DNA of 64,000 nt from Bacteroidales bacterium. Lineage in GTDB: Bacteria; Bacteroidota; Bacteroidia; Bacteroidales; F082. The notes below the pieces were generated by a model. It saw only the letters and a list, made by a program, of their open reading frames with translations. It searched no databases and was not told where the DNA came from. Of the stretch, positions 1-8,257 are shown piece after piece; position 1 is the stretch's first letter, and the number at the start of each line of letters is the position of its first letter. The stretch is taken from positions 1 to 64,000 of the forward strand of contig JAKIVD010000012.1 of NCBI GenBank assembly GCA_021647205.1. The letters run 5' to 3'. The translations under genes and the position numbers were made by a program.

Positions 1-688
1 CACCAATGATGGGAGAGTCACCCACGCGGCCCCGCATTTTGTAGCCCAGTCCGCTGGTGGTGCAGGCCCCGGCAATGTCGCCTTTGGCATCCACGGCCAG
101 CAGCCCGATGGTGTCATGAAATTCGTTGGGTTTGTTTTCCCAGTTGATCTCCGGGTTGTAGTCCGATTTTTCGAGCCATGCTTTCCAGGCTTTTTCACGC
201 TCGGGGGTGAGCAGGTTTTGCTGCTTGAAGCCGTTCTCCAGCGCAAATTGGAGAGCGCCTTCGCCGGCGAGGATAACGTGGGGCGTTTTTTCCATCACCA
301 GCCTGGCGACAGAGATGGGGTGCACGATGTGTTCCAGGAAGCAGACCGAACCCGCATTGCCGTCGGGCCCCATGATGGAGGCGTCGAGGGTAACGTGGCC
401 GTCGCGGTCGGGCGTGCCGCCCAGTCCCACGCTGTGGTTGTCGGGGTCGGCTTCGGGAATCATCACAGCCTGTTCGACGGCATCCAGCACACTGCCGCCC
501 GACTGCAGGATTTCAAGCGCCCTGGCATTGGCAGGTATGCCGTGACTCCAGGTGGAAATGATGACGGGTAAAGTGCCTTTACCGGGCAGGCTTACAGCCG
601 GCGAATGTTGTGCTTTCAGCAGTCCGGGCATAAGCCCCAGAGCGCCTGCTGCCGCCGTTTTTTCGATGAATTTTCTTCTGTTGATCAT
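1..688 (-). CDS. Glycosylasparaginase / isoaspartyl peptidase (partial, C-terminus cut by window edge)
   Basis: An Ntn-hydrolase of the N4-(beta-N-acetylglucosaminyl)-L-asparaginase family, which cleaves the GlcNAc-Asn link left after glycoprotein breakdown. About 229 residues are visible and the frame is open at base 1. The decisive motif is HDTIG near residues 191-195; in this family Thr193 becomes the N-terminal nucleophile after autocleavage. The motifs GLGGTPDRDG and LDASIMGPDG also fit. The N-terminus MINRRKF plus a hydrophobic run ending in LLKAQ looks like a signal peptide with twin arginines, so the enzyme is probably exported. It lies next to a sugar transporter and a mannosidase on the same strand, consistent with N-glycan use. 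Family assignment is firm; substrate is inferred. Confidence 0.9.
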   Translation of the reverse strand, partial: MINRRKFIEKTAAAGALGLMPGLLKAQHSPAVSLPGKGTLPVIISTWSHGIPANARALEILQSGGSVLDAVEQAVMIPEADPDNHSVGLGGTPDRDGHVTLDASIMGPDGNAGSVCFLEHIVHPISVARLVMEKTPHVILAGEGALQFALENGFKQQNLLTPEREKAWKAWLEKSDYNPEINWENKPNEFHDTIGLLAVDAKGDIAGACTTSGLGYKMRGRVGDSPIIG

Positions 689-720
689 AATTCTGTTTTT
701 TTTATTAACCGCAAAGGGCG

Positions 721-743
721 CCGTGTTTTCGCTAAAGACACGG
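721..743. repeat. Intergenic hairpin, six-base arms
   Basis: CCGTGT and ACACGG form perfect arms around an 11-base loop, in the gap between the asparaginase and the transporter. There is no T-run on either side, so a terminator role is not supported. The surrounding AACCGCAAAGGGCGC text looks like a degenerate dispersed intergenic sequence. Function unknown. Confidence 0.4.
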
Positions 744-797
744 AGCTGTATAGTATTGGTCACTTTTCGAATCCCGTATTTTTTGAACAGCGCAACA

Positions 798-2168
798 TCA
801 AGTGTTAAACCGCTTAAACTGAAATCCTTTTAATCCGTAAAACGCGATGTAAAGATAACTGAAAACCGGGATGACAAAGGACATTTGCACGCCGAAGCTG
901 TCGGCTACCATGCCCATGAGCACCGGCAGGATGGCTCCGCCCAAAATCATCATCACCAGCAACGACGACCCCTGGCTGGTGTATTTCCCCAGCCCGTCGA
1001 TGGCCAAAGTAAAAATGTTGGACCACATGATGGAGTTGAACAGTCCCACGGCCACCACCGTCCACAATGCCACGGCACCGCTTCCGGTGAGGGTTGTAAT
1101 CAGCAGCAGCAGGTTGATGAAAGCAAAGATGAACAAGGTACGGTGCGGCATTGATTTCCCCAGGAAAAAAGCCAGCAGGTTAAGCAGGAGGAACAGCCCG
1201 TACACCTGTGCCTTGTCCCATCCGGCAGTCAGGCCCACCGCCACGAAAGCCGTCAGCGAGACGGCCGCCATGAGCAGGGTTTTCAGGTGACGGTTTTTCA
1301 TTTTACTCAAGGACACAGCCCCCAGGAAGCGCCCGGTCATCTGCCCGCCCCAGTAAATGGATACGAAGACACTGGCCCCTGCCTTGTCCAGTCCGCCGAT
1401 TTCGGGCAAATTCAAATAGCTGATGAGGATGCTGCCGATGCTCACTTCGCCGCCCACGTACATGAAAATGGCGACCATCCCCAGCACCAGTTGCCGGTAG
1501 CGCAGCGCGCCAAAACCGGGGGCCACCTCGCCGGGATTGGTAAAACGTGGAAGGGGCGTCAGTTTGATGAAGCCCGCCAAGAGCAGAAACACCAGGGCAA
1601 AGGCCAGGTAAGGAATTTTCACCGCGTCGGAGCCCTGGGCTTCTTTGAAGAAGGTGAAAATCAGGAAGCCGCCGAAGACAGGCGCGATGGTGGTTCCCAG
1701 CGAGTTGAAGCCCTGCGCCAGGTTGAGCCGCGCCGATGCCGAACGAGAGGGACCCAGGATGGCCACGTAAGGGTTGGCCGCGATCTGCAGGAGGGTAAAT
1801 CCCAGCCCCATCACAAAAAGGGCCGTCAAAAAAAAGCCGTAGATGTGAAATTGTGCCGCCGGGTAAAACAGCAACGCCCCTGCGGCCGAAACGACCAGGC
1901 CGGCGATAATCCCCTTTTTGTAGCCCAGCCTGTTGATGGGGTCGCCGTGGACAACGGACACCACAAAGTAAACCAGCGAACCTACAAAGTAAGCCGTGAA
2001 GAAAGCAAACTGCACCAGCATGGCCCGTGTGTGGTTCAGCCGGAAAGCATCTTTCAGGTAAGGGATGAGGATGTCGTTGAGTACCGTCATGAACCCCCAC
2101 ATGAAAAACAAAAAAGTAAGGCTGACGAAGGCGGCGGTAAAGTTTTGCCGTGAAGACTTGTTTTGCAT
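798..2168 (-). CDS. Sugar:H+ symporter, FHS family (FucP/GluP-like) of the major facilitator superfamily
   Basis: A 456-residue inner-membrane protein with about 12 hydrophobic segments. It opens with a stretch containing FFMWGFMTVLNDILIPYLK, the hallmark of fucose/glucose/galactose H+ symporters of this family, and carries GYKKG after helix 2. I chose the ATG at 2168 (MQNKSSRQ) rather than an in-frame ATG at 2264, because the extra 32 residues are not membrane-like and would overlap the upstream mannosidase by 59 bases; 2168 leaves a 37-base gap. Co-directional with the GH2 mannosidase and the asparaginase, so it probably imports a released monosaccharide. Which sugar cannot be read from sequence. 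Confidence 0.88.
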   Translation of the reverse strand: MQNKSSRQNFTAAFVSLTFLFFMWGFMTVLNDILIPYLKDAFRLNHTRAMLVQFAFFTAYFVGSLVYFVVSVVHGDPINRLGYKKGIIAGLVVSAAGALLFYPAAQFHIYGFFLTALFVMGLGFTLLQIAANPYVAILGPSRSASARLNLAQGFNSLGTTIAPVFGGFLIFTFFKEAQGSDAVKIPYLAFALVFLLLAGFIKLTPLPRFTNPGEVAPGFGALRYRQLVLGMVAIFMYVGGEVSIGSILISYLNLPEIGGLDKAGASVFVSIYWGGQMTGRFLGAVSLSKMKNRHLKTLLMAAVSLTAFVAVGLTAGWDKAQVYGLFLLLNLLAFFLGKSMPHRTLFIFAFINLLLLITTLTGSGAVALWTVVAVGLFNSIMWSNIFTLAIDGLGKYTSQGSSLLVMMILGGAILPVLMGMVADSFGVQMSFVIPVFSYLYIAFYGLKGFQFKRFNT

Positions 2169-2205
2169 CAGTGCCGGGTTTTCGTTTTCAAAAATGCGTA
2201 AAATA

Positions 2206-4719
2206 TCAATAGGTGTCGTACAAAGACCTGATACGAATTTGTTTTCCGGAAAAAGAAGGATCATCCGTTTTCAGGAAAACTTCTTTTTCATCACCCGGTA
2301 GCAAATCGAAAAAGTTTTCATCGAAACGGTCGTCGGTTCCGGGGTCAAGGAAAACAAATTTTGCAAGCTTGTCCGATCGAAGGCGCACAAGGTATCCGCC
2401 TTTGGTTTTTTCCGTTTTCATGCTGATTTCCGGTTTTTGCAGTGCCAGGTCTTTGGGCTTGGCAAAATAGCGAAGTCCACGGTTGAGCATCTTGCTGCCG
2501 TACCACAATTCGGCAACCAGCAGGGTGTTTTTCGCGGACTTTCCACGGGGAAGCATTCCGCTTTCAAGGTAAACCACGCGTTTAGCGCTGTTGGCGGGCA
2601 GGAAGAACAGGCTGCTGTCGGCACGCGTTTTCCTGCCGTTGAAATCCAGCAAGTACCAGCGCAGCTTGACCTGTTTGTCGTGGGTATCGTCGGTCACCGT
2701 AAAAATATCCAGCCCGCCGGCCCTTTCTTCAAAAGACACCAGGCACAGGCGGTAAGCCTGGCGGACAGCGTACTGCGCGGCTTTCCAGCGACCGTAGTAA
2801 TCCGTCGTTGACCAGGAGGTTACGGGCCAGCAGTCGTTCAGCTGCCAGTAAAGTGTTCCCATGCAACGGGGTTTTGCCCGGCGGTGAGCTTCGATGGCGG
2901 TTTTGAGTCCCTTGGCCTGCAGCAACTGACTGACGTAAACATAGTCCTCAAACCGGTCGGGTACCCGGAAATTGCGTTCCATGTACTGCCGGATGGCCTC
3001 CCGTCCGAAGGGATGTTTTTGGTGAACGGCCATGACCTCCGATTCCGGATTGCGGTCGCGGGGAATTGTAAATGCTTCAATACTTTTCAAGGGGGGCATG
3101 CCCTGGAAGCCATACTCGCTCATAAAACGGCCCACTTTTTCTTCGTAAGCCGAAAAAGGCTCCCTCCCCCACCACACGCCCCAGTAGTGGACGTCGCCTT
3201 TGCGGTAGGCCGCATCCTTGCCCCAGCCCGTAGCGGGAGAAGTAGGAACGTAAGCCATGCCGGGATGATTTTCCGCCACCACCTCCGGCAGCACCTTTTC
3301 AAAAAGCCGGAGGTAATTGTCCCATATCTTCGCCGAATCGGCAGCGGAGTAGCCAAAGGTTTTTTGCCATCCCCAGTTGTGCCAGGCTTCGTCAATTTCG
3401 TTGTTGCCGCACCAAAGCACCAGGGAAGGGTGGTTGCGCAGGCGCCTGACGTTTTGCACGGCCTCGGTTCGTACATTTTCAACAAAAGCCGAATCGGCGG
3501 GGTAAAGCGTTCCGGCAAACATGAAATCCTGCCAGACGAGGATGCCGTTTTGGTCGCACAGCTCGTAAAACAGGTCTTGCTCGTAAATACCGCCACCCCA
3601 CACACGCAGCATGTTCATGTGCGAGGCGATGAGGGTTTCAAACAGCCCGCAGTATTTTTCATCGCTTATGCGCGTAAGGAAATTATCCTGCGGAATGTAA
3701 TTGGCTCCCTTGACAAAAAGCGGCTTGCCGTTTATGCTGAAGTAAAAACTTTCGCCGTAAGCATCGGGTTTCCGCACGAGTTCAACCCGCCGCAGCCCCG
3801 TTTTCAGTATTCTGCTGTCGATGGCTTCGCCGTCTTTTTGCAATACGAAACGAAAGGTGTAGCGGTGTTGGTCGCCCATGCCGTTGGGCCACCAGAGTTC
3901 CGGTTTTTCGATCAGGAAAGGAAGCGTCAGGAGGTTTTCGCCCTGCCTGAGTTCAAAAGATGCTGAGGCCAGCAGCTTTTCCCCCTCGAAAGCGCGGAAC
4001 TCCACCTGCCCGGCAGCGGTTGACCGCACCGTCATTTCGGCCGCAAGCAGCGCCTGTTTTTGACTAATCCGGCTTTGTTTTACGAAAAGGTCTGTAATTC
4101 CTGCGTCGCTCCAGGCCTCAAAATAAGCCGGGCGCCAAACGCCCATTGTTACAAAACGCGGCCCCCAGTCCCAACCAAACTGGTAGGCGGCTTTGCGGGT
4201 GAATGCCCTGACTTCGGGCAGTTTGTACCGCAGGGCTGACTGTTTTTCAAGGTTGACGGTAAGGGGTGATCTGAAAACGACTTTCAGCCTGTTGTTGCTT
4301 TTTCGGAGTTTTTGCTTCACCTCTACCCTCCAGGTTCTGAACATATTGTCGGCACTGAGGATGGGTTCCCCGTTCAAAAAAACTTCGGCATAAGTGTCGA
4401 GACCTTCGAAAACCAGCGAGATTTTTTCGTGTTGCAACAGGCTTCGGGGCAGGTCAAAAGCGGTTTCGAACACCCAGTCTTTCTTACCCACCCACTGCAG
4501 CTTTTCTTCGTTGTCGCGGTAAAAAGGAGGTTCGATGAGATGGTGCTGCAACAGGGCAAGGTGGACATCGGAAGGATTCACATCCCGAAGGCGGAGGCTG
4601 TCGGAAACATCGTGCAGTGTCCATGCAAAGTCCTTGAGGTCAAGCCTGATCGGCCCCTTGTTTTTTACACAGGAAAAAAACGTCAAAAAGAGCGGAACAA
4701 GAAGGAGTTTTAACTTCAT
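2206..4719 (-). CDS. Beta-mannosidase-like glycoside hydrolase family 2, lipoprotein
   Basis: An 837-residue retaining glycosidase. The N-terminus is a lipoprotein signal (hydrophobic stretch then LTFFSC), so it is membrane-anchored, on the periplasmic or outer-membrane side. The GH2 layout is visible: a sugar-binding jelly roll, then an immunoglobulin-like domain, then a TIM barrel. The acid/base is in WCGNNEIDEAW (about residue 440) and the likely nucleophile in MSEYGFQGMP (about residue 535). WDWGPRFVTMGVWRP and FVKGANYIPQDNF are typical of the mannosidase branch of GH2. It lies upstream of a sugar symporter and a glycosylasparaginase on the same strand, which suits trimming of N-glycan mannose. 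A different exo-beta-glycosidase specificity is possible. Confidence 0.9.
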   Translation of the reverse strand: MKLKLLLVPLFLTFFSCVKNKGPIRLDLKDFAWTLHDVSDSLRLRDVNPSDVHLALLQHHLIEPPFYRDNEEKLQWVGKKDWVFETAFDLPRSLLQHEKISLVFEGLDTYAEVFLNGEPILSADNMFRTWRVEVKQKLRKSNNRLKVVFRSPLTVNLEKQSALRYKLPEVRAFTRKAAYQFGWDWGPRFVTMGVWRPAYFEAWSDAGITDLFVKQSRISQKQALLAAEMTVRSTAAGQVEFRAFEGEKLLASASFELRQGENLLTLPFLIEKPELWWPNGMGDQHRYTFRFVLQKDGEAIDSRILKTGLRRVELVRKPDAYGESFYFSINGKPLFVKGANYIPQDNFLTRISDEKYCGLFETLIASHMNMLRVWGGGIYEQDLFYELCDQNGILVWQDFMFAGTLYPADSAFVENVRTEAVQNVRRLRNHPSLVLWCGNNEIDEAWHNWGWQKTFGYSAADSAKIWDNYLRLFEKVLPEVVAENHPGMAYVPTSPATGWGKDAAYRKGDVHYWGVWWGREPFSAYEEKVGRFMSEYGFQGMPPLKSIEAFTIPRDRNPESEVMAVHQKHPFGREAIRQYMERNFRVPDRFEDYVYVSQLLQAKGLKTAIEAHRRAKPRCMGTLYWQLNDCWPVTSWSTTDYYGRWKAAQYAVRQAYRLCLVSFEERAGGLDIFTVTDDTHDKQVKLRWYLLDFNGRKTRADSSLFFLPANSAKRVVYLESGMLPRGKSAKNTLLVAELWYGSKMLNRGLRYFAKPKDLALQKPEISMKTEKTKGGYLVRLRSDKLAKFVFLDPGTDDRFDENFFDLLPGDEKEVFLKTDDPSFSGKQIRIRSLYDTY

Positions 4720-4738
4720 GGGATGTGATGTCAGCGCT

Positions 4739-4746
4739 CAAAAATA
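4739..4746 (-). promoter_or_regulatory. Candidate -7 element (TAnnTTTG) for the mannosidase gene
   Basis: Read on the minus strand this is TATTTTTG, a perfect match to the Bacteroidota -7 consensus, about 20 bases upstream of the mannosidase ATG. The spacing fits a short leader. Prediction from motif and position only. Confidence 0.45.
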
Positions 4747-4823
4747 AGAAAAAAGCAAAGCTGGGGAAAGGCCGGCCCGTATTGCACCTTTCGGGCAGGG
4801 TTCAGCGTAGCTCTTTTTATTTT

Positions 4824-4831
4824 TATCTTTG
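4824..4831 (+). promoter_or_regulatory. Candidate -7 element (TAnnTTTG) for the ferredoxin-NADP reductase gene
   Basis: TATCTTTG matches the Bacteroidota -7 box exactly and ends 22 bases before the ATG at 4854. No convincing -33 TTG was fixed. Confidence 0.5.
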
Positions 4832-4853
4832 CGCCTCAAATTTTTAATGAAAA

Positions 4854-5663
4854 ATGGAACTTTCAAAAGAATTAAACTGTGTAATTACACAATCGGTGCA
4901 GGTTTCACCCATCATGAAAATCATCAGGGTAATGCCCCAAGGCTGGACATTTCCTCCTTTTGAAGCCGGACAGTTTGTTGCGCTGGGTTTACCACCCGAT
5001 GCAAAAAGGTGTGCCGAATCAACTACCGAACATGCGGAGCCCAATCCCGAGCGGCTCATCAAACGGGCCTATTCCATCTCCTCTTCCTCTAAAGATGATG
5101 TGATTGAATTTTATGTAACACTGGTACATTCGGGCAACCTGACCCCGCGACTTTTCAATTTAAAAATCGGCGATAAAGTATGGATGGGGAAAAAAGCCGT
5201 CGGCATGTTTACCCTTGATGAAATAAGTTCGGAAACCAATATTGTGTTGGTGGCTACCGGTACAGGGGTTGCCCCCTACATGAGCATGCTTCGGTCGAAT
5301 GCGTTGAAACGCGAAGGCAAAATCATCGTCATTCACGGCGCTGCCAACAGCTGGGACCTGGGCTATTCGTCGGAGTTGCGTTTGCTGGCGAATATGTTTG
5401 ACAATTTCAGCTACTACCCCACCATCACCGAGCCCGGCAACGAGCCTTCGGGCTGGGCCGGCGATACGCGCTACATCGAAGAAATCTGGAAATCGGGTGT
5501 GGCCAAAGAAAAATGGGGCTTTGCCCCTGCACCTGAAAACACCCATGTTTTTTTGTGCGGTAACCCAAGAATGGTAAGTTCGATGAAAGAGTTGCTGGCA
5601 GTTGACGGTTTTAAAGTCCACAAAAAGAAAGAGCCGGGTCAGATACATGCGGAGGAGTTTTAG
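4854..5663 (+). CDS. Ferredoxin/flavodoxin-NADP+ reductase (Fpr family)
   Basis: A 269-residue soluble flavoprotein. The N-terminal half is an FAD-binding barrel with the signature RAYSISSSS (R-x-Y-S-x-S, FAD phosphate and flavin contact, near residue 69). The C-terminal half is an NADP-binding fold with GTGVAPYMSML and the late FLCGNPRMV. It lacks an Fe-S domain and would shuttle electrons between NAD(P)H and a ferredoxin or a BFD-type protein. The next gene encodes exactly such a small [2Fe-2S] protein, so the two may be partners. The segment around residues 54-66 (CAESTTEHAEPNPER) is a hydrophilic insertion in the barrel. A role in respiratory cluster biology is inferred from location only. 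Confidence 0.88.
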   Translation: MELSKELNCVITQSVQVSPIMKIIRVMPQGWTFPPFEAGQFVALGLPPDAKRCAESTTEHAEPNPERLIKRAYSISSSSKDDVIEFYVTLVHSGNLTPRLFNLKIGDKVWMGKKAVGMFTLDEISSETNIVLVATGTGVAPYMSMLRSNALKREGKIIVIHGAANSWDLGYSSELRLLANMFDNFSYYPTITEPGNEPSGWAGDTRYIEEIWKSGVAKEKWGFAPAPENTHVFLCGNPRMVSSMKELLAVDGFKVHKKKEPGQIHAEEF

Positions 5664-5681
5664 GCAGGGAGAAGGAAGCCC

Positions 5682-5696
5682 AGTCGTCTGACCACT
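5682..5696. repeat. Dispersed imperfect palindrome AGTCGTCnGACnACT, copy A
   Basis: AGTCGTCTGACCACT sits downstream of the reductase gene. Near-identical 15-mers occur at 38561 and 48068 and a weaker one at 42767, all intergenic. A GGCCTGACGACT tract at about 5736 could pair with this copy. Function unknown. Confidence 0.5.
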
Positions 5697-5776
5697 GTTG
5701 AGAGTATTGACTGTTCTGAACAATTGTCTTTCATTGGCCTGACGACTTTTAAGACCGGACTCAAACGAAAAAAAAA

Positions 5777-5956
5777 ATGGACAGGGAAGAAATTATCTGC
5801 AATTGCATGGAGATTACTCATGGAGAAATTGTTGATGCAATAAAAAGCCATCGTTTACAAACTGTTGTCGAAATAGGAGATGCCACCGAAGCCGGGACGG
5901 TTTGCGGGAGTTGCCAGGACGATATCGCCCTCATTCTGAAAACAGTAAATGTTTAA
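5777..5956 (+). CDS. Small BFD-type [2Fe-2S] protein
   Basis: A 59-residue protein resembling the bacterioferritin-associated ferredoxin (Fer2_BFD) domain. It has the two expected cysteine pairs: CNC at residues 8-10 and CGSC at residues 43-46, which would ligate one [2Fe-2S] cluster. The spacing and the intervening helix-turn-helix-like stretch are normal for the domain, and the length equals a stand-alone BFD. It follows the Fpr-type reductase by 113 bases on the same strand, suggesting an electron partner or an iron-release role. No bacterioferritin gene is visible here. Its TAA (5954-5956) abuts the stop codon of the convergent FNR-like gene with no spacer. Start chosen at the only ATG giving both cysteine pairs. 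Confidence 0.8.
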   Translation: MDREEIICNCMEITHGEIVDAIKSHRLQTVVEIGDATEAGTVCGSCQDDIALILKTVNV

Positions 5957-6652
5957 TCAGCCCGTGCGGCTTATCCGACGCAGCATTTCCTTATTCAGTA
6001 TTTTAAACCGGTGGTTGCCTGCAATGATAATACCTTCCGCCTCAAACTCTTTCAAGACCCTGATGGCACTTTCCTTGGTCATGGCCGACATATCGGCTAA
6101 GTCCTTTCGGTTCAGTGGTGTTTCGAAAAAATCGTTGTTGTACACATGATCAGCAAGATACAAGAGGGATTCGGCAATCTTTCCATGTGTTTGTTTATGG
6201 GTAAGACTGAGGATTTTTTCAAAATACCTGATTATTTTCTCGTTCTGGTGTTTAACCAGTTCCATCGAAAACTCCGGGTTGGAACGCATCACTTCCTTGA
6301 TATCTTCTACATTGACAAAGCAGGTAGTCGTTTCCTCAAGGGCAGTGGCTGTAAGATAATGGCGGTGATCAACTAAAAATCCCGGTCCGCTGATAATCTC
6401 ATTGGGTTTGGCAATCCTCAATAAAATATTCTTATCTTTTCCGTCTTCAAGATAAACCTTCACCGTGCCCCGCTGGATGCAGATAAAATGAGTTTGTATG
6501 CCGCTGCTTTTGAAAATAGTTTCGCCCGTTTTAAACAGCACTTCCCGACGGTTCGTATCCACTTTGGTCAGTTGCTCATCAGTCATGTAGCAAAAAAAAT
6601 TGTGTTTCAGACTACAATCAAAACAATTTCCCGATTTTGTAAATTTTGGCAT
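5957..6652 (-). CDS. Crp/Fnr-family transcription regulator with N-terminal cysteine cluster
   Basis: A 231-residue regulator with a cyclic-nucleotide-binding fold (about residues 25-145) and a C-terminal winged helix (about 150-225, with NRKDLADMSAMTKESAIRVLKEF as recognition region). The N-terminus carries Cys10, Cys13 and Cys21, and another cysteine lies in the beta-roll (TTTCFVN). This is reminiscent of the four cluster ligands of FNR, so an oxygen-labile [4Fe-4S] sensor is plausible, although spacing differs from E. coli FNR. Divergent from the cytochrome operon starting at 6856, with a near-perfect FNR-type box in between. It probably senses oxygen or nitric oxide and controls that operon and itself. 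Sensing mode is inferred. Confidence 0.87.
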   Translation of the reverse strand: MPKFTKSGNCFDCSLKHNFFCYMTDEQLTKVDTNRREVLFKTGETIFKSSGIQTHFICIQRGTVKVYLEDGKDKNILLRIAKPNEIISGPGFLVDHRHYLTATALEETTTCFVNVEDIKEVMRSNPEFSMELVKHQNEKIIRYFEKILSLTHKQTHGKIAESLLYLADHVYNNDFFETPLNRKDLADMSAMTKESAIRVLKEFEAEGIIIAGNHRFKILNKEMLRRISRTG

Positions 6653-6741
6653 ATTAATTTATATCTTTACCCAATTCCTGCTTTTGGCGGAAACCCTTTT
6701 TTCCTGCGAAGAGAAATAAATGACAAATATCTTAAAAAAGG

Positions 6742-6755
6742 ATGATATATATCAA
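6742..6755. promoter_or_regulatory. FNR-type operator between the regulator and the cytochrome operon
   Basis: ATGAT-ATAT-ATCAA matches the FNR consensus TTGAT-N4-ATCAA at 9 of 10 defined positions and contains the perfect 12-base palindrome TGATATATATCA. It lies 89 bases from the regulator start and 100 bases from the first cytochrome gene, so it could serve either or both. Basis: motif and location beside an FNR-like gene. Confidence 0.6.
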
Positions 6756-6817
6756 TGTACTTCTGAAATATATCAACATCCACCAAAAGCGGAACATCGA
6801 AATAATCTATAATGTTG

Positions 6818-6839
6818 TATTGTTAAATGTGTAACAATA
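6818..6839. promoter_or_regulatory. 22-base perfect palindrome upstream of the cytochrome operon
   Basis: TATTGTTA-N6-TAACAATA has eight-base perfect arms and the 5-6-5 architecture of Crp-family sites (TGTTA-N6-TAACA), 16 bases before the first start codon. It could bind a second Crp/Fnr-type regulator, or form an RNA hairpin in the leader. It is distinct from the FNR-type box 63 bases upstream. Confidence 0.45.
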
Positions 6840-6855
6840 TTTAATAAATTGAAAG

Positions 6856-7239
6856 ATGAAGAAATTACTTTTTAGCGGAATTATCCTGGCAAGTATCCTC
6901 CTTTTTGCTGCTTCATGCCAATACAAGTTTGTTGTTGAGCCTGAACCCCTACCACCTGGCGACACTGTAAGTTTCAGTCTCGATGTTGTCCCCATCTGGA
7001 ATGACAATGGCAATTGTGTGAGTTGCCATACCAGCGGGAACCAGCGTCCCGACCTTACACCGGACAATGCCTTCAGCGAAATTATGAATATGGGTTTGGT
7101 CAACACTGCTGACCCGGCGGCGAGTGAAATATATGAGCACCCCCATCCCGATTCTGACGGCCATAGCTGGAAAAAATATACCAACGCCCAGGCCGCGGTA
7201 GTATTGCAATGGATTGAACAGGGGGCAAAAGATAATTAA
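6856..7239 (+). CDS. Monoheme c-type cytochrome lipoprotein
   Basis: A 127-residue protein with a lipoprotein signal peptide (hydrophobic stretch ending LFAASC) and one haem-binding motif, CVSCH, around residue 55. The rest (PDLTPDNAF, AVVLQWIEQGAKDN) matches the small Bacteroidota 'cytochrome c domain' lipoproteins whose terminal helix carries the WIEQGA pattern. It would sit on the outer or inner membrane facing the periplasm. It is the first gene of the rightward operon, 16 bases ahead of the ATG region of the beta-barrel gene. Being a haem lipoprotein next to a putative outer-membrane barrel, it is a candidate electron donor or acceptor at the outer membrane; that role is inference. Confidence 0.8.
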   Translation: MKKLLFSGIILASILLFAASCQYKFVVEPEPLPPGDTVSFSLDVVPIWNDNGNCVSCHTSGNQRPDLTPDNAFSEIMNMGLVNTADPAASEIYEHPHPDSDGHSWKKYTNAQAAVVLQWIEQGAKDN

Positions 7240-7263
7240 TTTGGATTTATAAACTTGTTAAAG

Positions 7264-8181
7264 ATGAAAAAATATCTACTCATAGGCCTTAGCCTCATCA
7301 TCGGAATAGGGGTCGGTTATTCGCAGGATGAAGAAACCAAACCGGAAAAGAAAAAAGACCGGCCCGTTACCGAAATGTTTGGCAGCGGGATGTTGATTGA
7401 TGCGCAAACCTCTGTTATCCCACCAAAGAAAACCCTGGAATCCCAAATTCAGCACAGGTTTGGTTTAATCAAAAACAATGGTATTTCTGATTTGTTTGGC
7501 ATTTATGCCCCTTCGGCCAATACCCGAATCGGGTTAAACTATTCCATCCTCGACAACCTTGTTGTGGGCTATGGAATTACACGGAAAAACATGTACAGCG
7601 ATTTCCAGGTCAAATGGGCATTCTTGCGGCAAACACGTAACAACACAATTCCGTTAACAATCGCCGTTTATGCCAACATGGCAATCGATGGCCGAAACAA
7701 AGATGTATTCAATACAGCTACTGCTGATTCTGCATTTAAGTTTAGCAACAGGTTTTCTTATTTCACGCAGCTTATTGTCGGGCGCAAGTTTACCGACTGG
7801 TTTTCATTGGAGTTAACAGCCAGTTTCACCCACTACAACAGTGTGCAGGCAGAAACCCCAAACGTAAAGGGTTACGAACATGATGTTGTTGGTTTTGGGG
7901 GGCATTTGCGGTTTAAATTCTCTCCTCAGTCTTCAATCCTTATTATGTACACCAAGCCGGTATTTATCGAAGGCCTGTCTGAAAATTACGAAGTGATGAA
8001 CACCTGGTATTCAAACTTTGGCATTGCTTATGAAGTGGCCACTGTTTCGCATGCCTTCCAGATATTTTTCACCACGGCAAATGGGATTCTTTCTCAGGAC
8101 ACCTATATGTACAATACCAACGAGTGGACCAAAGGTGAATTCAGGATTGGTTTTAATATTACCAGGTTGTGGGAATTTTAA
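7264..8181 (+). CDS. Outer-membrane beta-barrel protein, DUF5777 type
   Basis: A 305-residue protein with a cleavable signal peptide (MKKYLLIGLSLIIGIGVGYSQ) followed by alternating hydrophobic/polar strands with aromatic girdle residues, ending in ...FNITRLWEF. A terminal phenylalanine is typical of outer-membrane barrels. The text GSGMLIDAQTSVIPPKKTLE then QIQHRFG fits the DUF5777 family common in Bacteroidota. An upstream TTG would add three residues; the ATG at 7264 is preferred. It is sandwiched between a monoheme lipoprotein and a NapC-like heptaheme, so a role as the outer-membrane part of an electron conduit is tempting but unproven. It carries no haem motif itself. Confidence 0.75.
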   Translation: MKKYLLIGLSLIIGIGVGYSQDEETKPEKKKDRPVTEMFGSGMLIDAQTSVIPPKKTLESQIQHRFGLIKNNGISDLFGIYAPSANTRIGLNYSILDNLVVGYGITRKNMYSDFQVKWAFLRQTRNNTIPLTIAVYANMAIDGRNKDVFNTATADSAFKFSNRFSYFTQLIVGRKFTDWFSLELTASFTHYNSVQAETPNVKGYEHDVVGFGGHLRFKFSPQSSILIMYTKPVFIEGLSENYEVMNTWYSNFGIAYEVATVSHAFQIFFTTANGILSQDTYMYNTNEWTKGEFRIGFNITRLWEF

Positions 8182-8257
8182 GTTATCAGCCGTTGCCTGG
8201 TGCAGCAAAATAAAGCATTCGAATTTTTTTTATTAAGCCTTTAACAATTTTTATTTT

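Noticed and set aside
1287-2153. Long plus-strand frame of 288 residues
   Set aside because: Rich in His and Gln from antisense reading of the sugar transporter gene, which is clearly the real one.
2884-3966. Long plus-strand frame of 360 residues
   Set aside because: Antisense of the GH2 mannosidase; the sense frame has catalytic motifs and a lipoprotein signal.
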